NCBI GenBank assembly: GCA_028583605.1 | Contig: CM053327.1 | Span: 29,252,626 to 29,316,625 of the forward strand | Source: Dastarcus helophoroides | Taxonomy: Eukaryota > Arthropoda > Insecta > Coleoptera > Bothrideridae | Reading direction: 5' to 3' | Length of the DNA: 64,000 bases | In this document: positions 1-11,283 of the stretch, one piece after another | Layout of the letters: every line of letters starts with the position of its first letter | Numbering within the stretch: the stretch's first letter is position 1 | The notes under the pieces: model-generated | The model's database searches: none | Told to the model about the DNA's origin: nothing | Seen by the model: only the letters and a program-made list of their open reading frames with translations | Made by a program: the position numbers and the translations under genes

Positions 1-690
1 TTATGTTGAATTTGACACATCATAATTGGTAATTTTGATATTATTTAATCTTATTGTTTGGTTCAAAAGCAGGTTACAAAGAAAACAAAACTCTTAGCAA
101 TTTTTGATATTAAATACCCACTTAAAACTCCACCATAATTATCATAATTGAATTTAAAAGTGTTTCTGAAATCACTAACGTAATAGCTTCAATCGTAGGA
201 TGTAATAAATAGAGCATTATGGTTTAGTGGTGCGGAAAGCCCACATTAATTATTATAGTGTAAGTAACCTACCTAGTAAAGATTAGAAAAATGTCAACTG
301 TATGGTAAGGTATGAAATCATTTGCGATAAAATTACGATGGTAAAGAATTGATACAGTTATCCGCCGGCGAACGAGGCATAAGTTTCTTACAAATCTAAC
401 TGAGCATGCTATATATCAACCGGCAAAACAAGTTGCGTGTGAAATCAATATAAAATATAATCATTTCTAATTTTTATAACAATAAAACTAGTAGGTGACA
501 TCAACCCATAACACCGCAGCTTGAAGGTGTTAACTATTTTTTGTAACATTGAACTTCATTGGAAAACTGTGTCAGTGATTTAAATTAACTAAAGACATGG
601 TGATTAGAATCTGATAGAATACTATGAACGTCAGCATTATCTATATAAATAATAAAATTGAAGGGTATGTGGGTTCAAAATAACTGTCTG
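1..690. other. No recognised feature
   Basis: A/T-rich sequence without a coding region, RNA gene or terminal repeat that I can identify. Short open frames here are compatible with chance. Confidence 0.4.
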
Positions 691-1720
691 TATAATCTCA
701 CATGAGTACTTATATAGATAACCCATATGTCTGCAATATTATCGCTAAATTTACAGAATATACTTCTTCCGGGATTGAACCGTATCAAATAATTACTAAA
801 AGTGTTCGACGTTTCTCCCATCATCGTAGGGGGCTTCTTCAGGAACAAAGAAAAGAAAAAATAAATAAAAAGAGAAATATAAGGGAACATGCAAGAATGA
901 AAAGGCCAATTTCAAAACATCAGAGCACGGTAACTCAGTGTGTTCACCATAGCAGAGGCGAAACTCTTCTGAATTGATAATTGGTACAAACGATAACAAA
1001 GTTCAGACAGAAGAGCACGGTAACTCAGTATGTCCACCATGCCGGAGGCCAAACTCTTCTGAGAGGAAAGAAGGAAAGGGAAACTTTATATACCATTCGT
1101 CTGCGCGATCACTCCCGAAGATTTCTGATGGTTGGTTTCCAGATGGAGGAAAGCATATAACCGTCGTCTCTGTTGATGTTGTTGGGGAATTTTTGGATTT
1201 AAATGGCCTCGCCTATCTTCCTATTATAGTAATTGGGAATATTGGATATAATTGAAATATTATCAAAGAGAATCTTATGTCCGGTCTCATGTTGATGTTC
1301 CGCAATGGCTGACAGCGAAAATAAACCAGACCTAAGAAATCCTTGGTGCTCCGATATTCGTCTCTTACATGATCGCCCCGTTTCTCCGATGTGCACTGAA
1401 CCACAAGAACAAGGAACCCTGCACACAACATTAGAACGAAAGGATGACATTTTATCTTTGGGAGATATCTGTTGGACCTTTGAAGATGATGAAAAAATGG
1501 ATTTAATGTTGTGTTTTCTCAATAAATTTCCGATTTGATCTGTTACTCCGTGAACATAAGGAAGAAAGGCTTTAGAAGAAATTAATTTCAATTTCAAAAG
1601 ATTCCATGAAAATATTTGCTACGACTGGGGATAAGGGGGATACCCATTGGGGTGCCGGAGACTTTTTTTTATAGAAGTTTCTGCTGTTATTGCAAAATTT
1701 ATTGACCATGCATAAAATGT
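690..1720 (-). pseudogene. Penelope-like retroelement, 3' fragment (RT remnant, GIY-YIG endonuclease, 3' UTR)
   Basis: Penelope-like elements encode a reverse transcriptase joined to a C-terminal GIY-YIG nuclease. On the minus strand about 1720-1578 reads as a PLE reverse-transcriptase stretch containing PLSPVVANIFME, with a one-base shift before it. The catalytic YADD region is missing. From 1597 down the frame gives the nuclease: CSCGSVHIGETGRSCKRRIS (GIY-YIG core, YIGETGRS as HIGETGRS), then AEHQHETGHKILFD and IPNYYNRKIGEAI. An in-frame TAA near 1200 interrupts it, but the same frame continues with IQKFPNNIN and LSSIWKPTIRNL to a stop at 1109. So this is a 5'-truncated copy with an internal deletion and a nonsense codon. 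About 690-1108 is 3' non-coding sequence, with a roughly 50-bp segment present twice (near 923 and 1014) and a hammerhead-like motif at 803-847. The same 3' sequence recurs at 60261-60577. Confidence 0.85.
803..847 (-). ncRNA. Hammerhead ribozyme-like motif, type A copy 1
   Basis: Read on the minus strand: TGTTC, CTGAAGA, a 20-nt stem-II segment, GAAACGTC, GAACA. Stem I is TGTTC/GAACA (5 bp). CTGAAGA fits the CUGANGA core and GAAA is present. Cleavage would fall after GTC. Stem III is reduced to the self-complementary ACGT, so a monomer could not close it. Stem II has only about three C-G pairs, so this copy is probably inactive. It lies in the 3' part of the Penelope-like fragment. Hammerheads in such elements are established knowledge. 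Confidence 0.6.
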
Positions 1721-2075
1721 ATCCAAACTTTTTTCCACGGGCAGATTTAAAAACTAAAACAATTTACATCATTTCCAGGAGAGAACGGAATTTTCCTTCT
1801 CTGGTTTCAAGGAATTTCTAGGCCAAATTTCTTGGCAATCGTTTCAGTGATTGAACCGTGAAGGTTCAGTGATTGAACCCTGAAAACGCTATAAACAAAC
1901 GGACTAACACACCTTTGCATTTACATGTTACGTAGGATTTGGCTATGGCACAACCAAGATGGCAAAATCAACTTAGTGTATGGCCTATTACCGCATCAAA
2001 ATTGTTAATTGAGAAAAGCTCTTTGGCAGTCAACATTCTAATTATAAAAACGAAAACTGAGAACGTACAGATATA
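1721..2075. other. No recognised feature
   Basis: Upstream flank of the Penelope-like fragment. The only pattern seen is a short direct duplication near 1841-1880 (CAGTGATTGAACC twice). Confidence 0.4.
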
Positions 2076-3363
2076 TTGGGTTGGCAACTAAGTAATTGCG
2101 GATTTTTTTTTAGAAAATCAAAGACAATTTTTTCATGGAACTAAATAATTTTATTGTGTAATGTATTATTTATTTTGGTCAATGACCTTTTGCCATTTTT
2201 CAGGCAGCATCATAATCCCCTGTTCATAAAACTTCTGGTTTTTATTAGCAAAAAACTAAATCAGGTACGATTTGACATCATCATCATTATTGAAATTTTT
2301 ATCATTCAACGAGTTTTGTAAAGATCGAAACAAAAAGTAATCAGATGGTGCAAGGTCAGGACTATATGGTGGATGTGGCAAAACATCCCAACCAAGCTCT
2401 AATATTTTTTGCCGAGTGACCAAAGATGTGTGTGGCCTTGCATTGTGATGATGAAATACAACATTTTTTCGATTTGTCAATTCGGGCCGCTTTTCTTCAA
2501 GTGCATTATTTAATTTCGTTAGTTGTTCAATGTAGACATCAGAATTGATTGTTCGGTTGGGTGGTAAGAGTTCAAAGTAGACAATTCCTTGGTAATCCCA
2601 CCAAACTGATAACAAAACCTTCTTTTGATGAATATCAGCTTTTGATGTTGTTTGAGTTGGTTCACCTGGCCTGCTCCACGATTTTTTTCGCTTGATATTG
2701 TTGTAAACAACCCATTTTTCATCGCCAGTTATCAGTCGTTTTAAAAATGGATCATTTTCATTACGTTTCTTTAGCAAATCGCAGCTGTTAATGCGTTGCG
2801 TTAAATGCATTTCTTTCAGTTCCTGAGGAACCCATGTATCGAGTTTTTGAACATAGCCAAGTTGTTTTAAGTGATTTTCAATGCATGTATGTGATACATG
2901 AAACTTCTCTGCAATCTCACGTGCTGTACTGTGACGATCCCAATCGATTATTGCTTTGATTAGGGCGTCATCAACTTCAACTGGACGACCAGACCGTTTT
3001 TCATCTCTGAGTGAAAAATCACCAGAACGAAATTCGGCAAACCAATTTTGACACTGCCGTTCTTTTAAGGCTTCGTCACCATAAACAGCACATAACTTTT
3101 TATGAACTTGCGATGCGTTTTTCCCTATGCGGAAATAAAAAAGCAAAATATGACGAAAATGTTCCTTTTGATTTTCCATTTTTCAACGAAGGCCAAGCGA
3201 AAACTACGCAACCGATCAAAAAACTTTTTTTACTAATTTACAGCTGAATTGCCAACTATCAAATAACAAAATGTGTTTTATATTTGTACTACGTCTGCAA
3301 ACCTAAAAATTCAACTGAAGCCATCTATGAATGAAATCCGCAATTACTTAGTTGCCAATCCAA
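2076..3363 (-). mobile_element. mariner transposon, complete (1288 bp)
   Basis: Both ends are present and flanked by TA (2074-2075 and 3364-3365), the Tc1/mariner target duplication. The 26-bp terminal inverted repeats start TTGGGTTGGCAACTAAGTAA and differ at one position (TTGGA at the right end). Length and single transposase gene are typical of mariner. Its ends differ from the mariner copies at 12568 and 47521, whose repeats read GGCAAGAAAGTAATTTCGG, so it is a separate family. Confidence 0.95.
2166..3179 (-). pseudogene. mariner transposase, DD34D, one nonsense codon and catalytic D-to-H
   Basis: Cut-and-paste transposase of the mariner family. From Met at 3179 the frame gives MENQKEHFRHILLFYFRIGK with the N-terminal paired helix-turn-helix region (residues about 1-110), then WVPQEL at 117-122. 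The catalytic triad starts at D153 (TGDEKW) and ends at D280 (APSDY). The middle Asp of the usual HHDNARPHT motif is His at residue 245 (FHHHNARPH). The 245-280 spacing is the expected DD34D. The frame meets TAG at 2256-2258 after residue 307. Read through, the same frame continues with KNQKFYEQGIMMLPEKWQKV to a TAA at 2166-2168, a normal mariner C-terminus. So one nonsense mutation and one active-site change make an almost complete gene inactive. Confidence 0.93.
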
Positions 3364-3365
3364 TA

Positions 3366-3841
3366 GATTAATATCCAAAACAGGGATTGCCAACGTGTTA
3401 CAATTACAATGTTAAACTCAGTTTAAAATTGGTCTTTCCAAAAATCTCGATTAGACATCTAATTGAAACATTCTATGAATTTTTAACTTCTTACAAGAAG
3501 AGCTTACGATTTACTTGCCTCGAGGTAATTTCTTGACTGAAAAGCTGTACCTAAATCAAAATTAGTCAGCTATGTTTGATGATCCTACGAAGAATGCGAT
3601 TGATAAATTTTGGCCTCTCGATGGAAACGCGATCTAAAACAGATTTTGCATTTAAAAACTGGATTAAACAGGGTTTAACACTTTAATGGATTACTGATGA
3701 AAAATTAAAAAAAAGCTAATGTATTACAAGAATGTTGCTGAGTATTTCACAATGATGTTACATTTTACACTCGCAGTATAAATTCCTTCAAATAAATTCC
3801 ATAAACATTTTCTTTTGCAAAAAGATCTTTTCTTTATTTAA
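3366..3841. other. No recognised feature
   Basis: Spacer between the mariner and the Tc1 element. A/T-rich; nothing identified. Confidence 0.4.
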
Positions 3842-3843
3842 TA

Positions 3844-5399
3844 CACTAGTGGACAAAATTTTGGAAACCTGATCGATTTATCAACACATTTACGTTTGTA
3901 TCTTACAGTTTTATATTTCTACTCATCCTTTAATGACTTTTATTAACAAAACAAAAATTTAAAAATAAATCAAACAACAAATATTAGGATTATATTAAGA
4001 AAATGGAACAATGATTCTTATATAGAAAATTAAAATTAATATTTGGTTGGGTAACCTTTGCTTTTTAGCACATCCTCAATTCTGCGAGGTATGGACTTCA
4101 TGAGACGAGCCAGATCTTTCGGTGTAATGACTCAAAACTAGCTTTCACTAATGGCTTCTATCAGTTGCCTCTTTTTGATTGGATTTCGGCCCCATACTAG
4201 CAATTCCAGCCTTGACCATTGATTTCCTTTTGGATTTGGTTTCTAAATCATTCCATGGAGGTCTTGACTGTATGGCAGAGCGTTCCATCCTGATGGAAGG
4301 TGCATTGCTGGGTTTCATCTTCAAATACATCTTTGATTAACGGCAGCAGTTTGGCTTACAATATATCTTCTTAATACTTGGTTGCACTAATGTAACCCTC
4401 TATTACTGCCAAACTTCATTAGCGGTCATACAAGCCCACACCATGACGCTCACAAGGTGCTTCATAGTGACCGTTGTACTCTGGGGTAAAAGGTATTCTT
4501 CCGCTTCTGCTCGGCGGCGAACAAACTTCACTCCATCGCTCCCAAAAATAGAGATTCTGGTTTCATCACTCCGAATTACCTTACTCCATAATTCCTCTGT
4601 CCATTGTTTCTATTTTTGCCTCTGTTTTGTGTTCAGATATGGCTTCTTTCTAAAAGTTCTCGCTGTCAATGCATTTTCACACAATTTTTTTCTAGCATTG
4701 CGCTCCGATATTTGTAATCCAGATGATTTGCCAATGGCATTAGTGTCTTTTGCTGATCTGAAACGATCTTCCAAAGGTAGGCGACACGCCCATCGTATTG
4801 AGTATGTTGTGTCTTTCTGCCAGCTCGTTTTGCTGATTTTATCCAGTGTTATTAAAATGTTTACACACTTTTATTACACCTGATTTTTTTATGCTACCAC
4901 CCAACCAGGTTGCTATTTTTTGGTATATATAACCTGCTTCACGAATGGTAATTGCTGTGGATCTTTTTCCTGGTGACCAGTGAAAACGTTTTCACTGTGG
5001 AACCATTTTCGTTAAAATCCTCCTTACTAACAATCTAACCAACAATCCACCAAAATCTAACCTAACAAGTAATACTCAAAGTTTCTAATAAACACTGAAA
5101 TTCGCATGCAACTGAGCCAAATTTTTCTATATTAGACGTATAAATCACGTCATTCGTCGTTGACGGGCTAGCAAAACTTTGATGTGATGAACTACGTTCA
5201 CTTCTGTTTCTATCATTCTTTAAATGAGTATTTACATTATATAAACAGTAAGAAATGTATAAAGTGGGGAGTAGAAACATAAAACTGTAAGATACAAATA
5301 TAATTGCGTTATAAATCACATAAATCATGACCAAGAGACAAGTCTGGAGCTGGAAAAATAATAATTTTATGCAAGTTTACAAAATTCTGGCCACTAGTG
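3844..5399 (-). mobile_element. Tc1-like transposon, complete ends, decayed (1556 bp)
   Basis: Ends are CACTAGTGGACAAAATTTTG and its inverted match (CACTAGTGGCCAGAATTTTG read inward), flanked by TA at 3842-3843 and 5400-5401. A second, subterminal inverted repeat of about 28 bp (near 3892-3921 and 5267-5296; shared core TTGTATCTTACAGTTTTAT) gives the IR/DR-like architecture common in Tc1 elements. The interior reads on the minus strand as a heavily mutated Tc1 transposase. Confidence 0.9.
4100..4900 (-). pseudogene. Tc1-type transposase remnant
   Basis: The minus strand shows Tc1-type motifs in scattered frames. N-terminal part: QNELAERHNI and KEAISEHK. Middle: VIRSDETRISIFGSDGVKFV, the region of the first catalytic Asp, then VRRRAEAEEYLPQ and MVWACM. 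C-terminal: CTFHQDGTLCHTVKTSMEWF, corresponding to the usual FHQD.A.CHTA block with the second Asp. Several stops and shifts separate these blocks. I do not see an intact SPDLNPIENLW block. Tc1 family membership is clear; the protein is dead. Confidence 0.85.
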
Positions 5400-5401
5400 T
5401 A

Positions 5402-5676
5402 TATGATTCTGTGATCTTTTCCTGTTTCTTTTTCAGTGGATCGTTCTCCCCGTAAATATTAGTCCTGGTCTTCGTGACCAAAAACAAGATCAGATTTTGG
5501 GCAGATACATGGGGGTTTCTTTCGTCGTATGGCAATATGGTTTAGACATAATGTGCAAAAGATAATAATGGAACAAGAGAAAATAGTTGTTTGTTTTCCA
5601 AATGAGAAATAGCAAAGAAAGTAGGAACTTCACCAATTGAAGCGACCCTAATATTGCTAAACCATTTTAATTACGC
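5402..5676. other. No recognised feature
   Basis: Short A/T-rich spacer between the Tc1 element and the foldback at 5678. Nothing identified. Confidence 0.35.
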
Positions 5677-5677
5677 A

Positions 5678-5858
5678 AGTAGAATGCAACCTAGACTACA
5701 AATTCATGCAGCCCTCCAGGTGTGTATAAGGAACTTTCCTAGAGAGCAACCGCTTCGCTAGGTGGCAGTGTTTCAACTGTTGGTAGTTCAGCTACCTATG
5801 ATTCACTATACACGCCTGGAGGGTTGCATGAATTTGTAGTCTAGGTTGCATTCTACCA
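5678..5858. repeat. Foldback with 50-bp arms
   Basis: The left arm begins GTAGAATGCAACCTAGACTA. The right arm (about 5809-5858) is its reverse complement over about 50 bp, with two differences, both compatible with G-U pairing. The loop holds a reversed copy of the start of the 135-bp unit found at 6254-6660 (GCTAGGTGGCAGTGTTTCAA). No clear target duplication. Confidence 0.8.
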
Positions 5859-5881
5859 GTGAACTCTATATATCTATTATA

Positions 5882-6022
<141 letters not shown>

Positions 6023-6059
6023 GCATTCTGCTTGCATATGACATTGTTGGCGATGGCCA

Positions 6060-6250
6060 TAGTTTCTTTATGGACCAATAGGTGGTAGTACTAAGAGTCA
6101 CACGCTTGACGTCTGTGAATTCTTTAGTACTTACTTGTCGAAACATTTGTTAGCATTCGAGTTCGATATACCAAACTGACGAAATCTATCTAACAAGATC
6201 GAAACCGGTATTTGGTTTCCAAACTTCGAATCTAATAAATGTTTAAACCA
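6060..6250 (+). mobile_element. Hammerhead-bearing repeat, family B, copy 1
   Basis: About 190 bp matching, in inverse orientation, 59470-59605, with a shorter piece at 49210-49260. Shared blocks include GTACTTACTTG, GCATTCGAGTT, GATATACCAAACTGAC and TTTGGTTTCCAAACTTCGAA. It ends where the 135-bp tandem units of the Tc1-like element begin. No coding part is visible. Assignment to Penelope-like elements rests only on the ribozyme and is inference. Confidence 0.7.
6170..6216 (+). ncRNA. Hammerhead ribozyme motif, type B copy 1
   Basis: ACCAAA, CTGACGA, stem-II segment, GAAACCGGTA, TTTGGT. Stem I is a perfect 6 bp (ACCAAA/TTTGGT). CTGACGA and GAAA match the conserved core. Stem II has ATCT/AGAT after a mismatched first pair. 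Stem III is the palindrome ACCGGT. Predicted cleavage follows GTA at 6210. All invariant core positions are present, so this is among the best candidates for activity. Confidence 0.72.
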
Positions 6251-6253
6251 ACA

Positions 6254-6660
6254 GTTGAAACACTGCCACCTAGCGAAGCGGTTGCTCTTTAGGAAAAAGT
6301 TCCAGAAGACAAGAATTCTAGTTAGCATTTTAACTACCTTTAAGCAGCTCACAGTAGAGACTAGGACACTTCCAATCGAAGTGTTCGAGTTGAAACACTG
6401 CCACCTGGCGAAGCGGTTGCTCTTTAGGAAAAAGTTCCCAGAAGACAAGGATTCTAGTTAGCATTTTAACTACCTTTAGGCAGCTCACAGTAGAAAATAG
6501 GATAGTTCCAATCGAAGTGTTCCAGTTGTAACACTATCACCTAGCGAAGCGGTTGCTCTTTAGGAAAAAATTCCCAGAAGACAAGGATTCTAGTTAGCAT
6601 TTTAACTACCTTTAAGCAGCTTGCAGTAGAAAATAGGACAGTTCCAATCGAACTCTGGAA
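6254..6660 (+). repeat. 135-bp tandem repeat, three units
   Basis: Units start at 6254, 6389 and 6525, each beginning GTTGAAACACTGCCACC or a close variant and containing GCGAAGCGGTTGCTCTTTAG. They form the left end of the Tc1-like element running to 11283. The inverse copy ending near 22228 carries only one unit. The first units contain small indels (for example GTTCCAGAAG against GTTCCCAGAAG). Confidence 0.9.
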
Positions 6661-7351
6661 ATGAGGGACTGAAAGCACTCTTCTTATGAAGCATGTGGAA
6701 CTGAAAAGAAAAACAACTCAGAAAAACAAATATGGCAAAAATTGCTTCATACCTCTCATCATATGAAACTTCGTTATTAAACATTAGGATGGAAAATCTG
6801 GTACAAAAATAGAAAAAAAATTGCAAATAAGATCCTGTAGTACATGATATTATTCGTAGATGCGAAAAGAAAGGCTGATAAAAAATTAACACGACAAATC
6901 CTAAAAAATTAGTAATTGTACACGTTGGGCATTGAACATTAGGACAAATTAAGGAGAATTCAAGATGAGCGTACTTAAATTCACCGTAGAAGCAGTCACG
7001 TATTTGGGAAATACATGAGAATATGCGCAAAAGTATTTCATAAACATGCTTATCATCAAAGCATTGCCCAAAAAATAAATTTTCTTTGTTATAACATAGA
7101 CATGGAAGATTAAAGTTTGCGAAAAAGTATATTTATAAAAATTTCCATCTTTGGAAATCAGTTATATTTCTGTTAGATTAATGTTTAGGTGTGGGATGAT
7201 TTGGTGAAAAATTGGAGAAAACCTCGGAAGAGTTGAAATTAGAAAATCTTCAGGAAACACTGAAACATGGTCGAGGAGGTACCTTTTGCATGACAACTGC
7301 AGAAATAGGGAATTTGCATTTCATAGAAAGCATTATGAAGCAATAAGTGTA

Positions 7352-10216
7352 CTGTGGTGAGTCGAGTTCTACTAAACTGTACTATTTCCTCGTTTGTTTT
7401 TTTTATTCAATATTATTCAATATTTTCTTGGAAATATTAAATCTACAAATATTGTACTATATAAAATTCTTTGTAACATAACGTTTTGCGTGAGAAACAG
7501 ATTTCTTAGCGTTCACAAATTAGATAAGGGTTATTTGTTAGGCCTGGTTTGTTTTAAGCACAGATACCTAAACTGAGTAAAATAACATGTTAGTTTTGAA
7601 GAACCGCTGAAAAGTAGAGTAATAAATAAGGGTAACATGCCGATAACGGAGACCGTAGCAAATATCTCGGCAAGACCATGTGGTGTTAGACTGGAGGAAT
7701 TTTACGTTCAAAAAACGCCCTTATAAACACGTACAATTGTAAGTTATTTAAATTTCAATTATCGAAGTAAAACTTGCAAGATAAAGGGACGACATCATTC
7801 AAAATGGGTTTGCAGTTTGATATGCACTTTAAGAATCCTTTTTAAAATTTATTTAAGGGCTAATTTGGATTAGAAATATTTAATTTAGTAGAAATTCTGC
7901 ATTCTCATGCCCTCTAGCGAGATGCAGAGAATATCTTTCGGTCCCCAGAAGTTAAGGGTAGGGGGACGTGAAGATAAAACACAAAAAGACCAACTTTAAA
8001 ATAGTGAAGAACTAAACTTCGATGAAATTAGTTTAAAAATTATAGTCAAGAACTAAACTTCGATGAAATTAGTTTAAAAATTATAGTCAAGTGCCAAACT
8101 TCGATGAAATTAGTTAGAAATTATGTTCAACTTCCGGACTTATAAAAACGAGTACGAAATACGTGAGTTTAAAAAAAAACTGCTTCTGTTTGTGCTAATT
8201 AACGTGAATGAACACAAAAAAAAAACAACTTCTATTTCTGTTCAACGTGAAGTTCTTGTGTCATTTGTGTGATGTTAGCTACGGGATAAATAGGCAAGTA
8301 AATTTTAAATTGTCCGATGATTTTATTTGATGGTTTTTCGCTCTTATATGATTTAATTAACTTTTTCTAAAATTTTAGAAAATACTTGTTCCTAATTTTG
8401 ATCAATATGGGGTTGGGGGGCGTACAAAAAAAAGAGAAAGGAATTTAAAAAACTTCCACAACAAACCGAATGAATGAGAAAGTCGTTGTTAGAAAATTAT
8501 TATAGGGCCAGGAACCCTACCGCTGATTGGTGCAACTACCAATCTCAGTTTCAAAAAGGAAACAAAAATAAAACAAAATAAAAATACGAAGACAAGAAAA
8601 CGAAAAGGAAATAAAGCGCATTCGCTTCATACAAACATTTTCATTTCCTTAAGGTCGATGTTAGTGTTCTGCTGTTGGAAGCTGAGTTTCCAGGGGTTCC
8701 AAAATAATTTATACCCATCACCACAAAGGTCCGGCAAATGGCAGCAGACACATATATTTGGGTTTTTACTGATGATGTTCTGCAAGTTCTAGAAACGTGG
8801 GCATTGTACACCTTAACATCCTAGAAGCATAAGCCACAATGAGCTCTTACCTAGTTCTTGTTTTGGTGTATTCACCTAGTGCTACCTCATTCGCAGATTC
8901 TCCTTCGTAGGTTGCCTGAATCCCAAAAATATAGGACAAGACAACCTGGCCCAAAGAGAGCCTTATAGATCTGTTGACAAATGGGGAGTACTAACGTAGG
9001 TGAACGAGCAATATCATCATCAGCTCTCGTTAGGGAAATGTTTTGACGAAAGAAATGAGAACTTCTTGCCAGTTTCTAACTTTAATTTCAATGTTTTGTG
9101 CTAAGTCAAGCTTAGCCACTTTCTAAGCCAGAAAAACGCCCCTTCTATTAGACTAGTAGCCGTAGAAGTAGATGTAGTGTTGGAAGGGAAATTCTGCTCA
9201 GAAAGTTTCTACAAAATTTGAACAATATTTCTAGTCTATTTTGTGACACTGGTTTGAGTTCGAGTGATTGAGTTTGATATAAGAAAACAGAAAACAAACA
9301 AAGGAACAAGTTAACAAAGGAAAGAAAGAAAGAGTGAGAAACGAGAGATCTGTAAGATTGAATCAACATTTATAAATTTGATTTATTACGATAAATCACA
9401 ACTTCATTTCCAAGCTTGAGCTCCATTTTCTCGTAGCATTATCCTTTGGATATTGTTAGCTCAAAGCTTTAACAGGAAACTGTATGCTATGTGAAGTATG
9501 CTTGAATTAAGAAGCGACAAAAACACAAAGAATTTGGAAAAAAAACAGACACCTGAAAATAGTTTGAGAACCTCTGTGTACAAACTAACCAGCGAACACC
9601 CACCGATAATCAGGTACAAAGTTAGCTGCATTTGGTTTGAAAACCTTCCGAGTACAAACTAAATGGCCCAGCTGGGAAAAGCGATTATTAGGGTTAAAAT
9701 AAACTTTGGGAAATTTATAACCAACGCACCATATACGAGCGAAAGAGTTAGACAAAGAATGTCAGATTACTTGTGCTTAATGAATTCTCTTCATTTTCTA
9801 AAGAAATATTTCTCTCAGATCTGTGTCCAGCAAATTTAAACAAGTTGAAACAAACAGGTTCACTTTTATTTTGTTGTATTATGTTTAAGAACACTTGAAA
9901 ATCACAAACTTGAAATTTTGTCGATTTATTTGTTGACCTATTGTAATAAAACGTTGAGGTCAATTGTTGTTTGAATTTGATAACACTTCCCTGTCGACTC
10001 TACGAGCTGGGGTTACAATTTATTGGAATAAAATAATTTTAAACACAACGTAGACAAATTGGGTCCGAAAATCGAAAGTAAAGTATTCTCCGAAAATTTT
10101 TAAAGATGAGCCAAATTTCTACAATTTTGAAAAACTAAATACAATCGCTGGTTTTGGTCGCGCATCACATTTAATCGACGTGACCTGGATTTAATCAGGA
10201 CGGCTGCTCATCACAG
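7352..10216. mobile_element. Unclassified TA-flanked element (2865 bp) inserted in 'R'
   Basis: Flanked by TA (7350-7351 and 10217-10218). The ends are CTGTGGTGAG and, read inward, CTGTGATGAG: a 10-bp inverted repeat with one mismatch. The second copy of the host element is uninterrupted at the matching site (AATAAGTGGACCTTGATAT near 18585-18603), so this is a true insertion. No transposase was recognised, so it appears non-autonomous. Notable content: a three-fold 44-bp direct repeat at about 8006-8120 (ACTAAACTTCGATGAAATTA). Confidence 0.72.
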
Positions 10217-10229
10217 TACCTTGATATTT

Positions 10230-10640
10230 AAAAAACTCTTTTGCGTCAAAATACTAAAAGCTTTGGGCTGCTATTCATGTTTTTGCTGAATCAGAACAAG
10301 AATCCCAAACAAATCACTCGCCTCGTTCGTCAATGGTGTCTGTATAACTGCTCCCATTTGGTTAATTACCTTCGAAATCGCCAGATCTTAGTCCAGTTGA
10401 ACATTTGTAGGATTAATTAAATAGAGGCATGAAGAAGTGCCAAATATTGACCGGCAGCAGCTCAAGGATGTATTGCAGGGCAAATGCAATTATATTTCAT
10501 TTAATATTGCAAACACATTGGTATCTTCTATGCCTCGACGTCTGCAGACAATCATTAAGAGTAAATATGGCCCGACTAATTATCAGCCACAATTATTAAA
10601 TCTAATATCCCTTGTCCTTTATGTCTGTCCGAATTTCAAA
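10230..10640 (+). pseudogene. Tc1-like transposase C-terminal remnant
   Basis: Frame-broken coding remnant. The catalytic C-terminal block SPDLSPVEHL is intact except that the Trp codon after it is TAG, and further stops follow. The upstream part of the same protein lies across the insertion at about 7200-7350. A homologous remnant is on the minus strand at about 18190-18590. Nothing suggests function. Confidence 0.8.
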
Positions 10641-11283
10641 TGTGAGATAATATCATAACAAGATTAGCTTCGCTTTTTCGTTAATAATAAGTTTTGTAGG
10701 TTTCGTTGTTCCTTTAAATATTTCGTAATTTCTGAGTGTCAGACTTTGACAGTGATACTGAATATTACCAGAAAGTATTCAAAATTATCTACGACTGCTG
10801 GCTAGCAAGAGAGAAAGAGATTGTATGAGCTCTTCTATATTGCAGGCTGGATTTCGTGGCCCCAATGGTAACTTACTTGCGAAAATGGTAAACTAAAATT
10901 CCCCTAAAGTTAATAGCCTTTGATGAAAAAGAAAATTACGGGAACAACAAGCATGACTTCAGATATTCCCGAGGACAAAGCCCTATATAAATTTCATTTC
11001 TTTTTGCTTATTCCTAGAACAAAATCCTAGAAAACTGCCTAAATAAATTAAAGAACGGAGCTATTAACCCAAAAACAGCGATTAAAATAGTCAAGTTGTC
11101 GCACTTTTAAAACTTTCGTCGTCCCACTGTCACGTTGTTAAATTCAAAAGCCTAAGCTTCAATGCTAATACCTGATAAGTTCCCGTTGACCTATAAAGTC
11201 GTAAACCATTTACGATTAATAAGCGCCATATGGGGGGTTTACATCTCCATAACATTTAATAATTTACGTGTTTAATTGCTGAA

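Larger units (their letters stand above)
6254..11283 (+). mobile_element. Tc1-like element 'R', copy 1, split by a 2.9-kb insertion
   Basis: 6660-7351 and 10219-11283 together match the reverse complement of 17622-22228, showing one element of about 1.8 kb plus its tandem end. Joined across the insertion, the sequence reads as a Tc1-type transposase: GNLHFIESIMKQ before the junction; then LPSKSPDLSPVEHL, a stop in place of Trp, and RGMKKC after it (near 10369-10440). MPRRLQTIIKSKYGP follows near 10530. The frame is broken many times. The right limit is where similarity to the second copy ends (GTGTTTAATTGCTG at about 11283). Confidence 0.82.

Noticed and set aside
4443..4883. 146-codon plus-strand frame
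   Set aside because: It is antisense to the Tc1 transposase remnant, which explains the sequence better.
8006..8120. CRISPR-like direct repeats
   Set aside because: Three contiguous 44-bp units without spacers, in a eukaryotic transposon.
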